Source: Candidatus Bathyarchaeum sp. (GTDB lineage: Archaea; Thermoproteota; Bathyarchaeia; Bathyarchaeales; Bathyarchaeaceae). From it: a DNA stretch of 5,599 nt. The first letter of the stretch is position 1. Each line of letters starts with the position of its first letter. The notes beneath the pieces were generated by a model that had not been told where the DNA came from, ran no database searches, and was given only the letters and a program-made list of their open reading frames with translations. The position numbers were made by a program, and so were the translations under genes. The stretch spans positions 1-5,599 of the forward strand of contig PIXT01000081.1 of the NCBI GenBank assembly GCA_003096235.1, written 5' to 3'. Positions 1 to 5,599 of the stretch are shown here, one piece after another.

Positions 1-13
1 ACACGCAAAATGC

Positions 14-21
14 TTTAATAA
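14..21 (+). promoter_or_regulatory. TATA-like box of the tRNA-Ile gene
   Basis: The octamer TTTAATAA lies 27-34 bases upstream of the tRNA 5' end, with an A-rich BRE-like stretch before it. This is the usual archaeal spacing for a TATA box, with transcription starting a few bases before the mature tRNA. The call rests on position and base composition only. Confidence 0.5.
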
Positions 22-47
22 ACGAACTAATTTTATGATGTGGTTGC

Positions 48-125
48 GGGCTTGTGGCTCAGTTTGGCTAGAGCGTTCGGCTGATAACCGAAAGATCGAG
101 AGTTCGAATCTCTCCAGGCCCACCA
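48..125 (+). tRNA. tRNA-Ile (anticodon GAU), CCA encoded
   Basis: The sequence folds into a complete cloverleaf. The acceptor stem GGGCTTG pairs with CAGGCCC, with one G-U pair. The D stem is GCTC/GAGC around a ten-base loop containing GG. The anticodon stem TTCGG/CCGAA closes the loop CTGATAA, whose central triplet GAT reads isoleucine codons AUC and AUU. The variable loop is five bases (AGATC). The T stem is GAGAG/CTCTC with loop TTCGAAT. The discriminator base is A at 122, and the CCA tail is encoded at 123-125. No intron is present. The gene converges on the small minus-strand gene ending at 134, only eight bases away, and is followed by a short T run. Confidence 0.97.
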
Positions 126-133
126 CTTTTACC

Positions 134-553
134 TTATTTTGGAACTGTAGTTTTCAATGCGCCCGCTGACAGCGCGTCATAGTTGGGTATCTCTTTTGTT
201 ACTTCAACAGTGAAGCCTGCGTTTTGTAAACTGTTTTTTATTCGTTGAACGTACGAACCATGGGCTCCCCATGATAGGTCCAAAACTCCTGATGCGCCTG
301 CATATGATATGAGTTCCAGATTTGTTTCAGATGCGCCAGCTTCTTTTACGGTTATCAATATAGCTGCGTTGCTGTTTGACCTGATGAAATATAATTCACC
401 AAGGATGACTGCTATTCGTCCTTCTGGTGTGTTCCATTGGTCGTTGTGGATGTTGCCGAAGTATTTCCCCAAATACTGAGTAACTTGTTCAAAAGAACCT
501 GATACTTTGCATAACATATAATGAGCTGTCAACCAATTCCCACCAATCAACAC
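134..553 (-). CDS. Small protein of unknown function
   Basis: This open frame encodes up to 139 residues. The first possible start used here is GTG at 551-553, just after an in-frame TAG at 566-568. An ATG at 515-517 would give 127 residues and may be the real start; neither has a clear Shine-Dalgarno motif. I do not recognise the family with certainty. The protein appears soluble, with no signal peptide or membrane segment. It reads as an N-terminal amphipathic helix (residues about 19-33), then beta strands around ILGELYFIRSNSNAAILITV, a GASGVLDLSWGAHGSY segment, and a helix followed by a strand before a loose tail. The ELYFIRSNS followed by G-rich pattern loosely recalls small DUF6054-like proteins; this is a weak resemblance from memory. 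Its stop codon sits eight bases from the tRNA 3' end, so it is convergent with that gene. It lies downstream of the NrpR-like gene on the same strand, separated by decayed sequence. Confidence 0.7.
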   Translation of the reverse strand: MLIGGNWLTAHYMLCKVSGSFEQVTQYLGKYFGNIHNDQWNTPEGRIAVILGELYFIRSNSNAAILITVKEAGASETNLELISYAGASGVLDLSWGAHGSYVQRIKNSLQNAGFTVEVTKEIPNYDALSAGALKTTVPK

Positions 554-638
554 TTGGATTATTTGCTATTAAAACTGTATGCCTGCTTGAAGATGCAATT
601 GCTGCAGAAACTCGTCTGTTGACAGTATCTGCTTTGTT

Positions 639-705
639 TTACTTGCTTGTGCAGCGTTTATCCACTAATGCCTTTGTGTTTATCCTGTTGAGTTGTTTGA
701 ACAGG
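639..705 (-). pseudogene. Remnant of a class II aldolase gene 3' end
   Basis: On the minus strand this segment reads LFKQLNRINTKALVDKRC, then four further codons to a TAA at 639-641. The intact aldolase at the right end of the window finishes with LFKQLNVIDTKALVEKYC, which is identical at 14 of these 18 residues. At the DNA level 651-705 matches 4585-4639 at 45 of 55 bases, including an unbroken 19-base match at 687-705. Upstream of the match (on the minus strand) the similarity stops abruptly and the sequence becomes the 3' end of the NrpR-like gene. There is no start codon and an in-frame TAA lies a few codons upstream, so the segment cannot make an aldolase. It is best read as the leftover tail of a second aldolase gene, or a copy made by a rearrangement. 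The reading frame is otherwise intact over the match, suggesting descent from a working gene. Confidence 0.75.
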
Positions 706-709
706 TCAT

Positions 710-1687
710 CTAGATTCGAGTCATTTTATCGATTGGAATGAAGCAGTGAGGAGCAAATGTAATGATGTTTTTTCCTTCTTCTGCCATGACTGCTCCGGGG
801 ACGATGCCGCCAACCATGCATATGCCAAACCTGTCCATGCTTACGGGTATCCCCAACACGGGCTCGTTCGGTTCCCCTAAAACCAGAACTCCTCCCCAAC
901 CCTTTTTCTGTTGTTCTTCAATGATTTTAAAGGTTTTTTCCCTTGCTTCGGAAGGTATTTCTCGTATCGTTGCCAACAGCATGCCTGAACCCGTTTTCAG
1001 TATCCTTGATATCGACGTCATCTTTCTATGAACAAATACTTCCAGTGGGGGAATTGTTGTTCCTTCATAGGATATTATTTCTACAAATCTGATTGGCTTA
1101 CGGTTTACTACTTGAACAAGACCGCCATACTTGAAGAACAGTGGAATTCCAGAATGGATTAGAATGCTGTCTAAAGTTAAGTTACAGACCGTGAATAACG
1201 CAAACTGTCCTTCGGGTGCAGATATGTCGTGGTATTCCTCTTTTTCATTTAACACCTTGATATATGGTGCTGATAGAAGATTCATGTGTTTAAGCGCCTT
1301 CGTGATTTCCAATGCTTTGTCTTGTAGACTTTTGTCTAGCAATGACACGTTAGTGATTACTGTTCCCTTGTCTATGGAGGGGTCATAAGTTGCTGAATAC
1401 GCCAGTGACATAAAACGAGTTGTGGTGAAACCCAGTCTTTGTGTAGCAAGAGAACGGCTCAGCTCCTCAAGACCCTTTTGAGTTATTGTTCTTCCTTTTC
1501 GGTTGTGCCCCAACACGAAGCCTTTTGCTTCCAACAACTGCAAATGGTATCTCACGGTTCTTTCGTTGAGAAGAAAACCTCGTTTTCTCATCTCCCTTTT
1601 CAGCAATATTGACCCCAAAGGGCTGTCAAACTCGCTCAAGATTCTTAATAGTTCGACTTCTTTTCTGACGCTTTCGTTGTCTTGCAA
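710..1687 (-). CDS. NrpR-like transcriptional regulator (winged helix + one DUF128 domain)
   Basis: The 325-residue product begins with a winged helix-turn-helix (residues about 8-78; the NERTVRYHLQLLEAKGF segment is the likely recognition helix and following turn). It continues with a single NrpR regulatory (DUF128) domain from about 85 to 322. The late part shows the glycine- and proline-rich pattern typical of that domain: GGVLVLGEPNEPVLGIPV, then FGICMVGGIVPGAVMAEEG. Characterised NrpR proteins of methanogens repress nitrogen-assimilation genes and leave DNA when 2-oxoglutarate binds. The Methanococcus protein has two DUF128 domains, so this is the shorter one-domain form. The start is a TTG at 1685-1687, because an in-frame TGA closes the frame six codons upstream and no earlier start exists. 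The gene lies 64 bases downstream of glutamate dehydrogenase in the same direction, which fits a nitrogen-related target. The exact targets and effector are inferred. The other possibility is a DUF128 regulator with a different ligand. Confidence 0.88.
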   Translation of the reverse strand: MQDNESVRKEVELLRILSEFDSPLGSILLKREMRKRGFLLNERTVRYHLQLLEAKGFVLGHNRKGRTITQKGLEELSRSLATQRLGFTTTRFMSLAYSATYDPSIDKGTVITNVSLLDKSLQDKALEITKALKHMNLLSAPYIKVLNEKEEYHDISAPEGQFALFTVCNLTLDSILIHSGIPLFFKYGGLVQVVNRKPIRFVEIISYEGTTIPPLEVFVHRKMTSISRILKTGSGMLLATIREIPSEAREKTFKIIEEQQKKGWGGVLVLGEPNEPVLGIPVSMDRFGICMVGGIVPGAVMAEEGKNIITFAPHCFIPIDKMTRI

Positions 1688-1690
1688 TGT

Positions 1691-1756
1691 GAACCAACTT
1701 TTTCAATTGGTCAAGTTTACAGTAAGGCTCTGGTTTTCAAACTAATCTGGTTCAAA
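1691..1756. promoter_or_regulatory. Cluster of TGGTT(N)CAA half-sites before the NrpR-like gene
   Basis: The 64-base gap between glutamate dehydrogenase and the NrpR-like gene repeats one motif. TTGGTCAAG occurs at 1707-1715, CTGGTTTTCAAA at 1730-1741 and CTGGTTCAAA at 1747-1756 on the plus strand, with the inverted form GAACCAA at 1691-1697. The first and last of the proximal pair form an inverted repeat, ACCAA/TTGGT with a nine-base spacer (1693-1711), ending five bases before the TTG start. The placement suits an autoregulatory operator. It does not match the known methanogen NrpR operator GGAA-N6-TTCC, so the link to NrpR is a guess. Confidence 0.35.
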
Positions 1757-2999
1757 TCAATCCTCGAGTTTTCATCGCTTCGACTACGCGGCTTACTGCA
1801 ACTACATACGCCGCTTGTCGCATGTTCACATCATATTTTTTGGCAGAATCTAAAACAGAGTGATAAGCTGTACTCATTTTGCTTGCTAACCTTTCATGGA
1901 TTGTTTCCAAGTTCCAGTAATACATTGAAGCATTTTGCACCATCTCAAAATATGACACGGTTACACCGCCTGCGTTGCACAAGAAATCAGGTATCAAGTG
2001 AACTCCATTTTTGTACAAGATATCATCTGCTTCTGGTGTTGTTGGTCCATTAGCTAGCTCGGCAACAATTTTAGCTTTGACGCGTGAGGCGTTTTCAGCC
2101 GTGATTATGTTCTCTAGGGATGCTGCGACTAAGATGTCCACATCAAGTTCAAGTAGTTCTTCACCTGAGATTTTCTGAGTGTTTGGCGAATTTACAACTG
2201 AAGACGTTTCTGCTTTACACGTGCAAATGCCATCGAGATCAAGTCCGTTCTCATTATATACGCCACCTTTAGAGTCGCTTACTGCCACAACATTTGCGCC
2301 AAAGAATTCTTTACTTAAAAGTGCAGCATAGCAACCAGCGTTACCGTAACCATGTATCGCAATAGTGGCTTTCTTCATGTCTATACCTAATTCTTTTGCA
2401 GCTTCTCGAATAGTATACATTCCACCGCGAGCAGTAGCATCGTTGCGTCCACACGAACCTCCAACACATAGCGGTTTTCCTGTGATGCAACCAAAATTGT
2501 TGTTTCCTGTAATTTTTGAGTATTCATCCATCATCCACGCCATCGTTTGGGGATTTGTATATACATCAGGAGCGGGAATGTCTTTTCTAGGTCCAATGAA
2601 TTGCCAAATGCTTTTGATGTACGCCCTGCTCAAACGTTCAAGTTCACTGTTGCTCAATTCTTTTGGGGTACATATTACTCCGCCTTTTCCTCCACCCAGT
2701 GGTAAATCTAAAAGAGAACATTTCCACGTCATCCACGCCGCAAGCGCCCTGACTGTATCTACTGTTTCTTCAGGATGAAAACGAATGCCCCCCTTTGTAG
2801 GACCTAACGCATCATTATACTGAACGCGGAATCCTTGGAAAACCTTCGTTTTACCGTTATCCATTCGAACGGGAATTGATACGTGTAGTTCACGCATAGG
2901 ATGACTCAGCATTTCGTGCACATCAGAATCTAAATTAAGTATCTTTGCGCAGTCGTCTAGCTGTTTTCGTGCAATTTTAAATGAATTTTCTTTTGCCAT
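1752..2999 (-). CDS. gdhA: Glutamate dehydrogenase (Glu/Leu/Phe/Val dehydrogenase family)
   Basis: The enzyme catalyses reversible oxidative deamination of glutamate to 2-oxoglutarate and ammonia with NAD(P) in the cytoplasm. The 415-residue length is typical of archaeal hexameric forms. The substrate domain carries [10 protein letters not shown] (Lys69), [18 protein letters not shown] (Lys93 and the catalytic-site Lys105) and PAPDVYT (Asp145). The nucleotide domain has the Rossmann loop GYGNAG (217-222) and a second strand ending VAVSDSKGG, followed by [12 protein letters not shown] and [12 protein letters not shown] near residues 314-352. Two spots differ from the commonest family wording: AASLEN where PAALEN is usual, and FEMVQN where FEWVQN is usual. 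Neither removes a catalytic residue. ATG at 2997-2999 is chosen because GGTG lies six bases upstream; an in-frame GTG three codons earlier overlaps that ribosome site. The gene is five bases plus a short leader downstream of the cysteine-rich gene, so the two are probably cotranscribed. Cofactor preference and any activity on other amino acids cannot be settled here. Confidence 0.96.
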   Translation of the reverse strand: MAKENSFKIARKQLDDCAKILNLDSDVHEMLSHPMRELHVSIPVRMDNGKTKVFQGFRVQYNDALGPTKGGIRFHPEETVDTVRALAAWMTWKCSLLDLPLGGGKGGVICTPKELSNSELERLSRAYIKSIWQFIGPRKDIPAPDVYTNPQTMAWMMDEYSKITGNNNFGCITGKPLCVGGSCGRNDATARGGMYTIREAAKELGIDMKKATIAIHGYGNAGCYAALLSKEFFGANVVAVSDSKGGVYNENGLDLDGICTCKAETSSVVNSPNTQKISGEELLELDVDILVAASLENIITAENASRVKAKIVAELANGPTTPEADDILYKNGVHLIPDFLCNAGGVTVSYFEMVQNASMYYWNLETIHERLASKMSTAYHSVLDSAKKYDVNMRQAAYVVAVSRVVEAMKTRGLI

Positions 3000-3005
3000 T
3001 TTTAA

Positions 3006-3009
3006 CACC
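3006..3009 (-). promoter_or_regulatory. Ribosome binding site deciding the glutamate dehydrogenase start
   Basis: On the minus strand the string GGTGTTAAAAATG places GGTG, the core of the archaeal Shine-Dalgarno motif, six bases before ATG at 2997-2999. The same GGTG contains the alternative GTG start, which makes that upstream start unlikely. The site lies just past the TAA (3014-3016) of the preceding gene, so translation of the two genes may be coupled. Confidence 0.6.
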
Positions 3010-3013
3010 GTAA

Positions 3014-3346
3014 TTAATTTGTGTGCGCCGAATGATTGGCGACTTTTTTTATGCTTTTGAAACTTAGTGCAGTTTCTTCAGGGATGTCTTTGGGGAATGT
3101 TATTTCGTATACATCGTCTGTGTTGCAGTTTTCACACTTCAGCGATCTCCATCTGCATGCAAAACAGTTTTCTGATTCCATGCCGATGCGAAGGCACATG
3201 TCTTCACATCCATCTTTGCGCCCAACGATCACACCAACGAATTCGATCCATGTTTTTCCACAATGAATGCAGGTGAACCTTTTTTTGATCAGGTTACCTG
3301 TTTTTTTTCTGTTTTTTATCTCCTTGATTACCTCAGTAATTTCCAA
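3014..3346 (-). CDS. Small cysteine-rich putative zinc-binding protein
   Basis: This 110-residue protein has a basic N-terminus ([17 protein letters not shown]) followed by four cysteine pairs: C26-x2-C29 (CIHC), C47-x3-C51 (CEDMC), C61-x2-C64 (CFAC) and C71-x2-C74 (CENC). Eight cysteines in four knuckles would suit two zinc-ribbon sites. I do not recognise a named family. No enzyme motif or membrane segment is visible. The start is a TTG at 3344-3346; an in-frame TAA lies five codons upstream with no better start between, and a G-rich stretch (GTGGGG) about eight bases upstream can serve as ribosome site. The gene is first in the minus-strand unit and ends 14 bases before the glutamate dehydrogenase ATG, so the proteins are likely made together. 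A role in regulating that enzyme or in nucleic-acid binding is possible, but nothing in the sequence proves it. Confidence 0.8.
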   Translation of the reverse strand: MEITEVIKEIKNRKKTGNLIKKRFTCIHCGKTWIEFVGVIVGRKDGCEDMCLRIGMESENCFACRWRSLKCENCNTDDVYEITFPKDIPEETALSFKSIKKVANHSAHTN

Positions 3347-3377
3347 GAGACTTACCCCACGTTATAAGCATATTGAG

Positions 3378-3389
3378 TAAATATTTATG
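3378..3389 (-). promoter_or_regulatory. TATA-like box for the zinc protein-gdhA unit
   Basis: On the minus strand CATAAATATTTA is centred about 38 bases before the TTG start of the cysteine-rich gene. With the usual archaeal spacing of about 25 bases, transcription would start near 3357, giving a very short leader of about ten bases that includes the G-rich ribosome site. The wider region is AT-rich, so other boxes (for example around 3402-3410) cannot be excluded. Confidence 0.45.
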
Positions 3390-3403
3390 TATTTTGTTCG
3401 TTT

Positions 3404-3439
3404 ATTATAAATTAAAATTGACATTATAAGATAAAATTG
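3404..3439 (+). repeat. Two tandem 17-base direct repeats in the divergent promoter
   Basis: ATTATAAATTAAAATTG (3404-3420) is followed after two bases by ATTATAAGATAAAATTG (3423-3439). They match at 15 of 17 positions with a 19-base period. They sit just upstream of the TATA-like box of the minus-strand unit, where an activator or repressor could bind. The sequence is AT-rich, so part of the similarity may be compositional, but the shared AAAATTG end and fixed spacing argue for a real repeat. Confidence 0.55.
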
Positions 3440-3503
3440 TTGAAATATTATATTTTGTTTGACATCATAAAAAACATGTGTAACCAGTCGACATTCTAAG
3501 ATT
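3418..3503 (+). promoter_or_regulatory. Three iterated TTGACATTATAAGAT-like motifs
   Basis: The divergent intergenic region holds TTGACATTATAAGAT at 3418-3432, TTGACATCATAAAAA at 3459-3473 and TCGACATTCTAAGAT at 3488-3502. GACAT and the following TAA are kept in all three. Their start-to-start spacings are 41 and 29 bases, close to four and three helical turns. The third copy lies immediately upstream of the TATA-like box of the first Lrp gene. Iterons of this sort suit Lrp-type regulators, which bind cooperatively to several spaced sites. The binding protein is not known. Confidence 0.45.
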
Positions 3504-3515
3504 TTTCATCAAAAA

Positions 3516-3531
3516 TAATATACTTTAAAAA
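3516..3531 (+). promoter_or_regulatory. TATA-like region of the Lrp gene pair
   Basis: TAATATACTTTAAAAA precedes the first Lrp gene. Whether the box is AATATACT or TTTAAAAA, the usual 25-base spacing puts the transcription start near 3545-3553. That is after the GTG at 3539 and before the ATG at 3569, which supports the ATG as the real start and implies a leader of about 15-25 bases. Confidence 0.45.
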
Positions 3532-3568
3532 CACTAACGTGATACTGTCAAAAGAGAAGGGCAGACTT

Positions 3569-4048
3569 ATGGGTAATAAACCAAAAGTTGATCAAATTGA
3601 CCGTAAACTCATTAGAGCCCTACAAAAAGATGCACGTACTAATTTTGCTGATATTGCACGAAATTGTGAAGTATCAACTGATACTATCAGCAAACGATTC
3701 AGAAAATTGAAAAACGCTGGCATCATAAAAGGAACCACTGTACTTTTGAACCCAAAAAGTTTTGGAAATGAATGTGTGGGAAGTTTTGGTGTCGATGTCA
3801 GCTATCCCCATTTAAAGACGGTTCTTGAAACAATACAAAAAATACCTGAGGTAGTTATTTGCACCACTTCAATGGGTAAGCACGACATATTTTGTATTGC
3901 GGTACTCAAAAATGTTGGGCGGCTCAGTCAAGTGAAAGACTTGATAAAGGGGCATCCTGCTGTACGGGCAGTCACAACAAGCATCTGGGTGGGTGAAATA
4001 TTATTGTGTCCAGAGAATTTTGAGTTTCAAAAATCAGAGATGCGGTGA
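3569..4048 (+). CDS. Lrp/AsnC-family transcriptional regulator, first of a tandem pair
   Basis: The 159-residue protein has the standard Lrp/AsnC architecture. An N-terminal winged helix-turn-helix opens with VDQIDRKLIRALQKDART and continues through FADIARNCEVSTDTISKRFRKL (residues about 7-60). A linker strand (GTTVLLNPKSFG) leads into the RAM ligand-binding domain (about 70-147), which includes the effector-loop segment TSMGKHDIF. Family members form dimers or octamers and often bind amino acids. ATG at 3569 is preferred over an in-frame GTG at 3539, because it begins close to the conserved VDxIDRKLI and lies downstream of the predicted transcription start. The gene is divergent from the zinc protein-gdhA unit and shares its promoter region, a common arrangement for a regulator and its target. 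Its stop codon overlaps the ribosome binding site of the next gene. Its ligand cannot be read from the sequence. Confidence 0.93.
   Translation: MGNKPKVDQIDRKLIRALQKDARTNFADIARNCEVSTDTISKRFRKLKNAGIIKGTTVLLNPKSFGNECVGSFGVDVSYPHLKTVLETIQKIPEVVICTTSMGKHDIFCIAVLKNVGRLSQVKDLIKGHPAVRAVTTSIWVGEILLCPENFEFQKSEMR
4044..4048 (+). promoter_or_regulatory. Shine-Dalgarno site of the second Lrp gene, overlapping a stop codon
   Basis: GGTGA at 4044-4048 includes the TGA stop of the upstream Lrp gene and stands six bases before the TTG start at 4055. It fixes that uncommon start codon and ties the two genes into one translationally coupled unit. Confidence 0.8.
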
Positions 4049-4054
4049 ACAAAA

Positions 4055-4531
4055 TTGGATGAAACTGATGCAACAATAATCAAATTACTGACTGCGAACG
4101 CTCGGACATCTTTCAGAAAAATAGCTAGAGACCTTGGAGTTTCTCCAGATACCGTGATTAGCAGATATCAGGCTTTACACGAACAAGGTGTCATTCGAGG
4201 ATCAACAGTTGTGCTTGATCCAAAAAAAATTGGATACAAAGGAATGGCTGCCTTCATGATAGACACCTCACCCACGAATGTGATAGCTACTGAATCCTCT
4301 GCGTCTGAAGAGTCATCGTATATTCTGGAAACTTTGATTAAAATGCCTGACATAATTTTGGCTACAAAGACAGTTGGTGACCATGACATGTTGGCCATTG
4401 CCGTAATCAAAGATGTTGAACACCTGATTGAAACTGGTGAAAACATAGCAAAGATATCTGGGGTAAAAGATTTACAGGTATCCTTTTGGGTTGAAAAAGC
4501 AGAACTTCATCCAAAATATTTCATAATTTGA
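4055..4531 (+). CDS. Lrp/AsnC-family transcriptional regulator, second of a tandem pair
   Basis: The 158-residue protein is a diverged paralogue of its upstream neighbour. The helix-turn-helix spans about residues 2-55 (DETDATIIKLL, then FRKIARDLGVSPDTVISRY). The linker GSTVVLDPKKIGYKG is followed by a RAM domain with the TVGDHDML loop matching SMGKHDIF in the first protein. Between the first strand and first helix of the RAM domain it carries roughly eleven extra residues, rich in Ser and Glu (around TESSASEESS, 79-88). This could alter dimer contacts or ligand access. The start is TTG at 4055-4057, supported by GGTGA six bases upstream. The six-base gap and shared stop/ribosome site show cotranscription with the first gene, and the two products may form mixed dimers. 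It ends 47 bases from the stop codon of the convergent aldolase gene. Confidence 0.92.
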   Translation: MDETDATIIKLLTANARTSFRKIARDLGVSPDTVISRYQALHEQGVIRGSTVVLDPKKIGYKGMAAFMIDTSPTNVIATESSASEESSYILETLIKMPDIILATKTVGDHDMLAIAVIKDVEHLIETGENIAKISGVKDLQVSFWVEKAELHPKYFII

Positions 4532-4578
4532 ACTAACGAATGTCCTTGGTTTCTGAACTCTTCTGTATGCCTGTACTG

Positions 4579-5599
4579 TTACATGCAGTATTTTTCCACT
4601 AGTGCTTTCGTGTCTATTACGTTGAGTTGTTTGAACAGGAACTCGAATTGTTTTTCAACTTCACATGCAATGGTTGTCCGAGTTTGTTGGGACAGTGCCA
4701 TGACTTCTTTTTTGAATTGCCCGAAGGCTTTTTTGCGTGTCTTGTAGATGAACTGTTCGTCTGTTTGTCCTTCTTTGCGTTCGTTTGCAAGGTTGGCTTT
4801 TAGCCACTTGTACATTTTCTGTCTTAGCTGGTCTGGGAAGTGTTTTGATTCATAAATTATGTTCTGGAAAGCCGTAGCCAAGTGGACTTCTGCGGCTCCA
4901 CATTCTACAAACTTGTGAAAAGCTTCTGGAGGCAGGGTTGATGCGCCGTGTTGGACTGCTCCTGCCATTCCGTATTCTTTGCGTGCGTTCTCGGACAGAG
5001 TTTTTAGTGTGCCAAAATCTAGCTTGATTTGGGCTATTGATCCATCGGGTAGGACAACGCCGCCATGTGTTGTGCCTGTTTGAACTGAAATTTTACTTAT
5101 TCCCGTAGCCCCTTTTTCCAGTTCTTCTTCAAGACCATTCATGTATGCTTGCAGGTCTTCGGGTGTCGAATTTTGAGTACCAATCTCACCAATTTCTCCG
5201 CCAACAGAAACTGTAACTCCTTCTGGTTCAATGCCGCGAATAAACTGGGTAAGTTTTGCACAGACCGCATAATTCAACAGTTGCTGCTCTTTTAGTGTTG
5301 GTTTGGACAAATCAACAAGGGTTGACGAGTCAATGTCAATGTTATAGAAACCTGCACTGATGGCGTCTTTGATTAGTGTCTTTACACCTTCGATTTCTTT
5401 GTCTGGATTTTCTTTAAACTTGTCAGCTTTTACCTGGAAGTGGTCTCCTTGAATGAAAACTGGTCCTGAATAGCTTTCTTTTATTGCTGCTGCCAAAATC
5501 ATGCTTGCAAATTCAACTGGAGGTTGATTGGTGTAACCGATTTCTGATCTTGCAATCTCAAAAATGAAGGCACCTGAACTATGTTTTTTGGCGACTCGA
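4579..5599 (-). CDS. Class II fructose-bisphosphate aldolase-type protein, 5' end outside the window
   Basis: The frame stays open to the window edge, so the start is missing and 339 residues are visible. The sequence begins inside a conserved stretch (SGAFIFEIARSEIGYTNQPP) upstream of the first internal ATG at 5502. Family landmarks follow in order: FIQGDHF (visible residues about 48-54; Asp catalytic, His metal ligand), NIDIDSSTL (86-94), GGEIGEIG (133-140), QTGTTHGG with metal-ligand His178, and VQHGAST with His217. The C-terminal quarter is helical and ends LFKQLNVIDTKALVEKYCM. Class II aldolases use a divalent metal to split or form ketose bisphosphates, typically fructose 1,6-bisphosphate to dihydroxyacetone phosphate and glyceraldehyde 3-phosphate. 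The long form with GDHF and this C-terminal extension belongs to a poorly characterised branch, so substrate may be fructose-, tagatose- or another ketose-phosphate. It converges on the second Lrp gene. A remnant of its 3' end lies at 639-705. Confidence 0.88.
   Translation of the reverse strand, partial: RVAKKHSSGAFIFEIARSEIGYTNQPPVEFASMILAAAIKESYSGPVFIQGDHFQVKADKFKENPDKEIEGVKTLIKDAISAGFYNIDIDSSTLVDLSKPTLKEQQLLNYAVCAKLTQFIRGIEPEGVTVSVGGEIGEIGTQNSTPEDLQAYMNGLEEELEKGATGISKISVQTGTTHGGVVLPDGSIAQIKLDFGTLKTLSENARKEYGMAGAVQHGASTLPPEAFHKFVECGAAEVHLATAFQNIIYESKHFPDQLRQKMYKWLKANLANERKEGQTDEQFIYKTRKKAFGQFKKEVMALSQQTRTTIACEVEKQFEFLFKQLNVIDTKALVEKYCM

Noticed and set aside
48..125. tRNA-Ile as an integration site for a mobile element
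   Set aside because: No repeat of the tRNA 3' end is seen elsewhere in the window, and no integrase, transposase or recombinase is present.
1142..1150. GGAATTCC-like palindrome as an NrpR operator
   Set aside because: The known operator has six bases between GGAA and TTCC. This one has none, and it lies inside the regulator's coding sequence.
1682..2053. Plus-strand open frame of 123 codons across the gdhA 3' end
   Set aside because: It is antisense to the well-supported gdhA and NrpR-like genes, has no recognisable motif and an implausible Cys/His/Leu/Ser-rich composition.
2365..2778. Plus-strand open frame of 137 codons inside gdhA
   Set aside because: It is the reverse complement of the most conserved part of glutamate dehydrogenase; the open frame is a by-product of that coding sequence.
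4168..4446. Minus-strand open frame of 92 codons opposite the second Lrp gene
   Set aside because: It lies wholly within a clear Lrp/AsnC coding region and resembles no protein I know.
4532..4578. Intrinsic terminator between the second Lrp gene and the aldolase
   Set aside because: The 47-base gap has neither a convincing hairpin nor a long T run on either strand.

Overview
The window looks archaeal. The start sites carry GGTG or GGTGA Shine-Dalgarno motifs, TATA-like boxes precede the tRNA and the divergent promoters, and the regulators are an NrpR-type (DUF128) repressor homologue and two small Lrp/AsnC proteins. The mix of NrpR, class II aldolase and Lrp pairs suggests an uncultivated Thermoproteota such as a Bathyarchaeia-type genome. 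That placement is inference; a euryarchaeal source cannot be excluded from this sequence.

Layout: a tRNA-Ile(GAU) gene with encoded CCA (48-125, +) converges on a small protein of unknown function (134-553, -). Next comes a gene-poor, decayed stretch (554-709) that holds a fragment of an aldolase gene 3' end. A minus-strand block follows, transcribed from about 3357 down to 710: a cysteine-rich putative zinc protein, glutamate dehydrogenase, and an NrpR-like regulator. Its promoter lies in an AT-rich divergent intergenic region (3347-3568) with repeated motifs. From the other side of that region two Lrp/AsnC-family regulators run on the plus strand (3569-4048 and 4055-4531). The right end holds a class II aldolase (4579-5599, -) that runs off the window and converges on the second Lrp gene.

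Functionally, the centre reads as a nitrogen/carbon balance locus. Glutamate dehydrogenase interconverts 2-oxoglutarate plus ammonia and glutamate. Characterised NrpR proteins are released from DNA by 2-oxoglutarate, and Lrp-type proteins commonly bind amino acids. The layout therefore suggests a local circuit in which the enzyme's substrate and product are read by regulators encoded beside it. The regulatory links are inferred from gene order and promoter repeats, not shown.

The most unexpected structural point is a 55-base near-copy of the aldolase gene's 3' end (651-705 versus 4585-4639, 45 of 55 bases identical, same orientation). The pair brackets the whole glutamate dehydrogenase/regulator block and points to a past duplication or rearrangement. 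I see no clear new defence, mobile or CRISPR-like system here.
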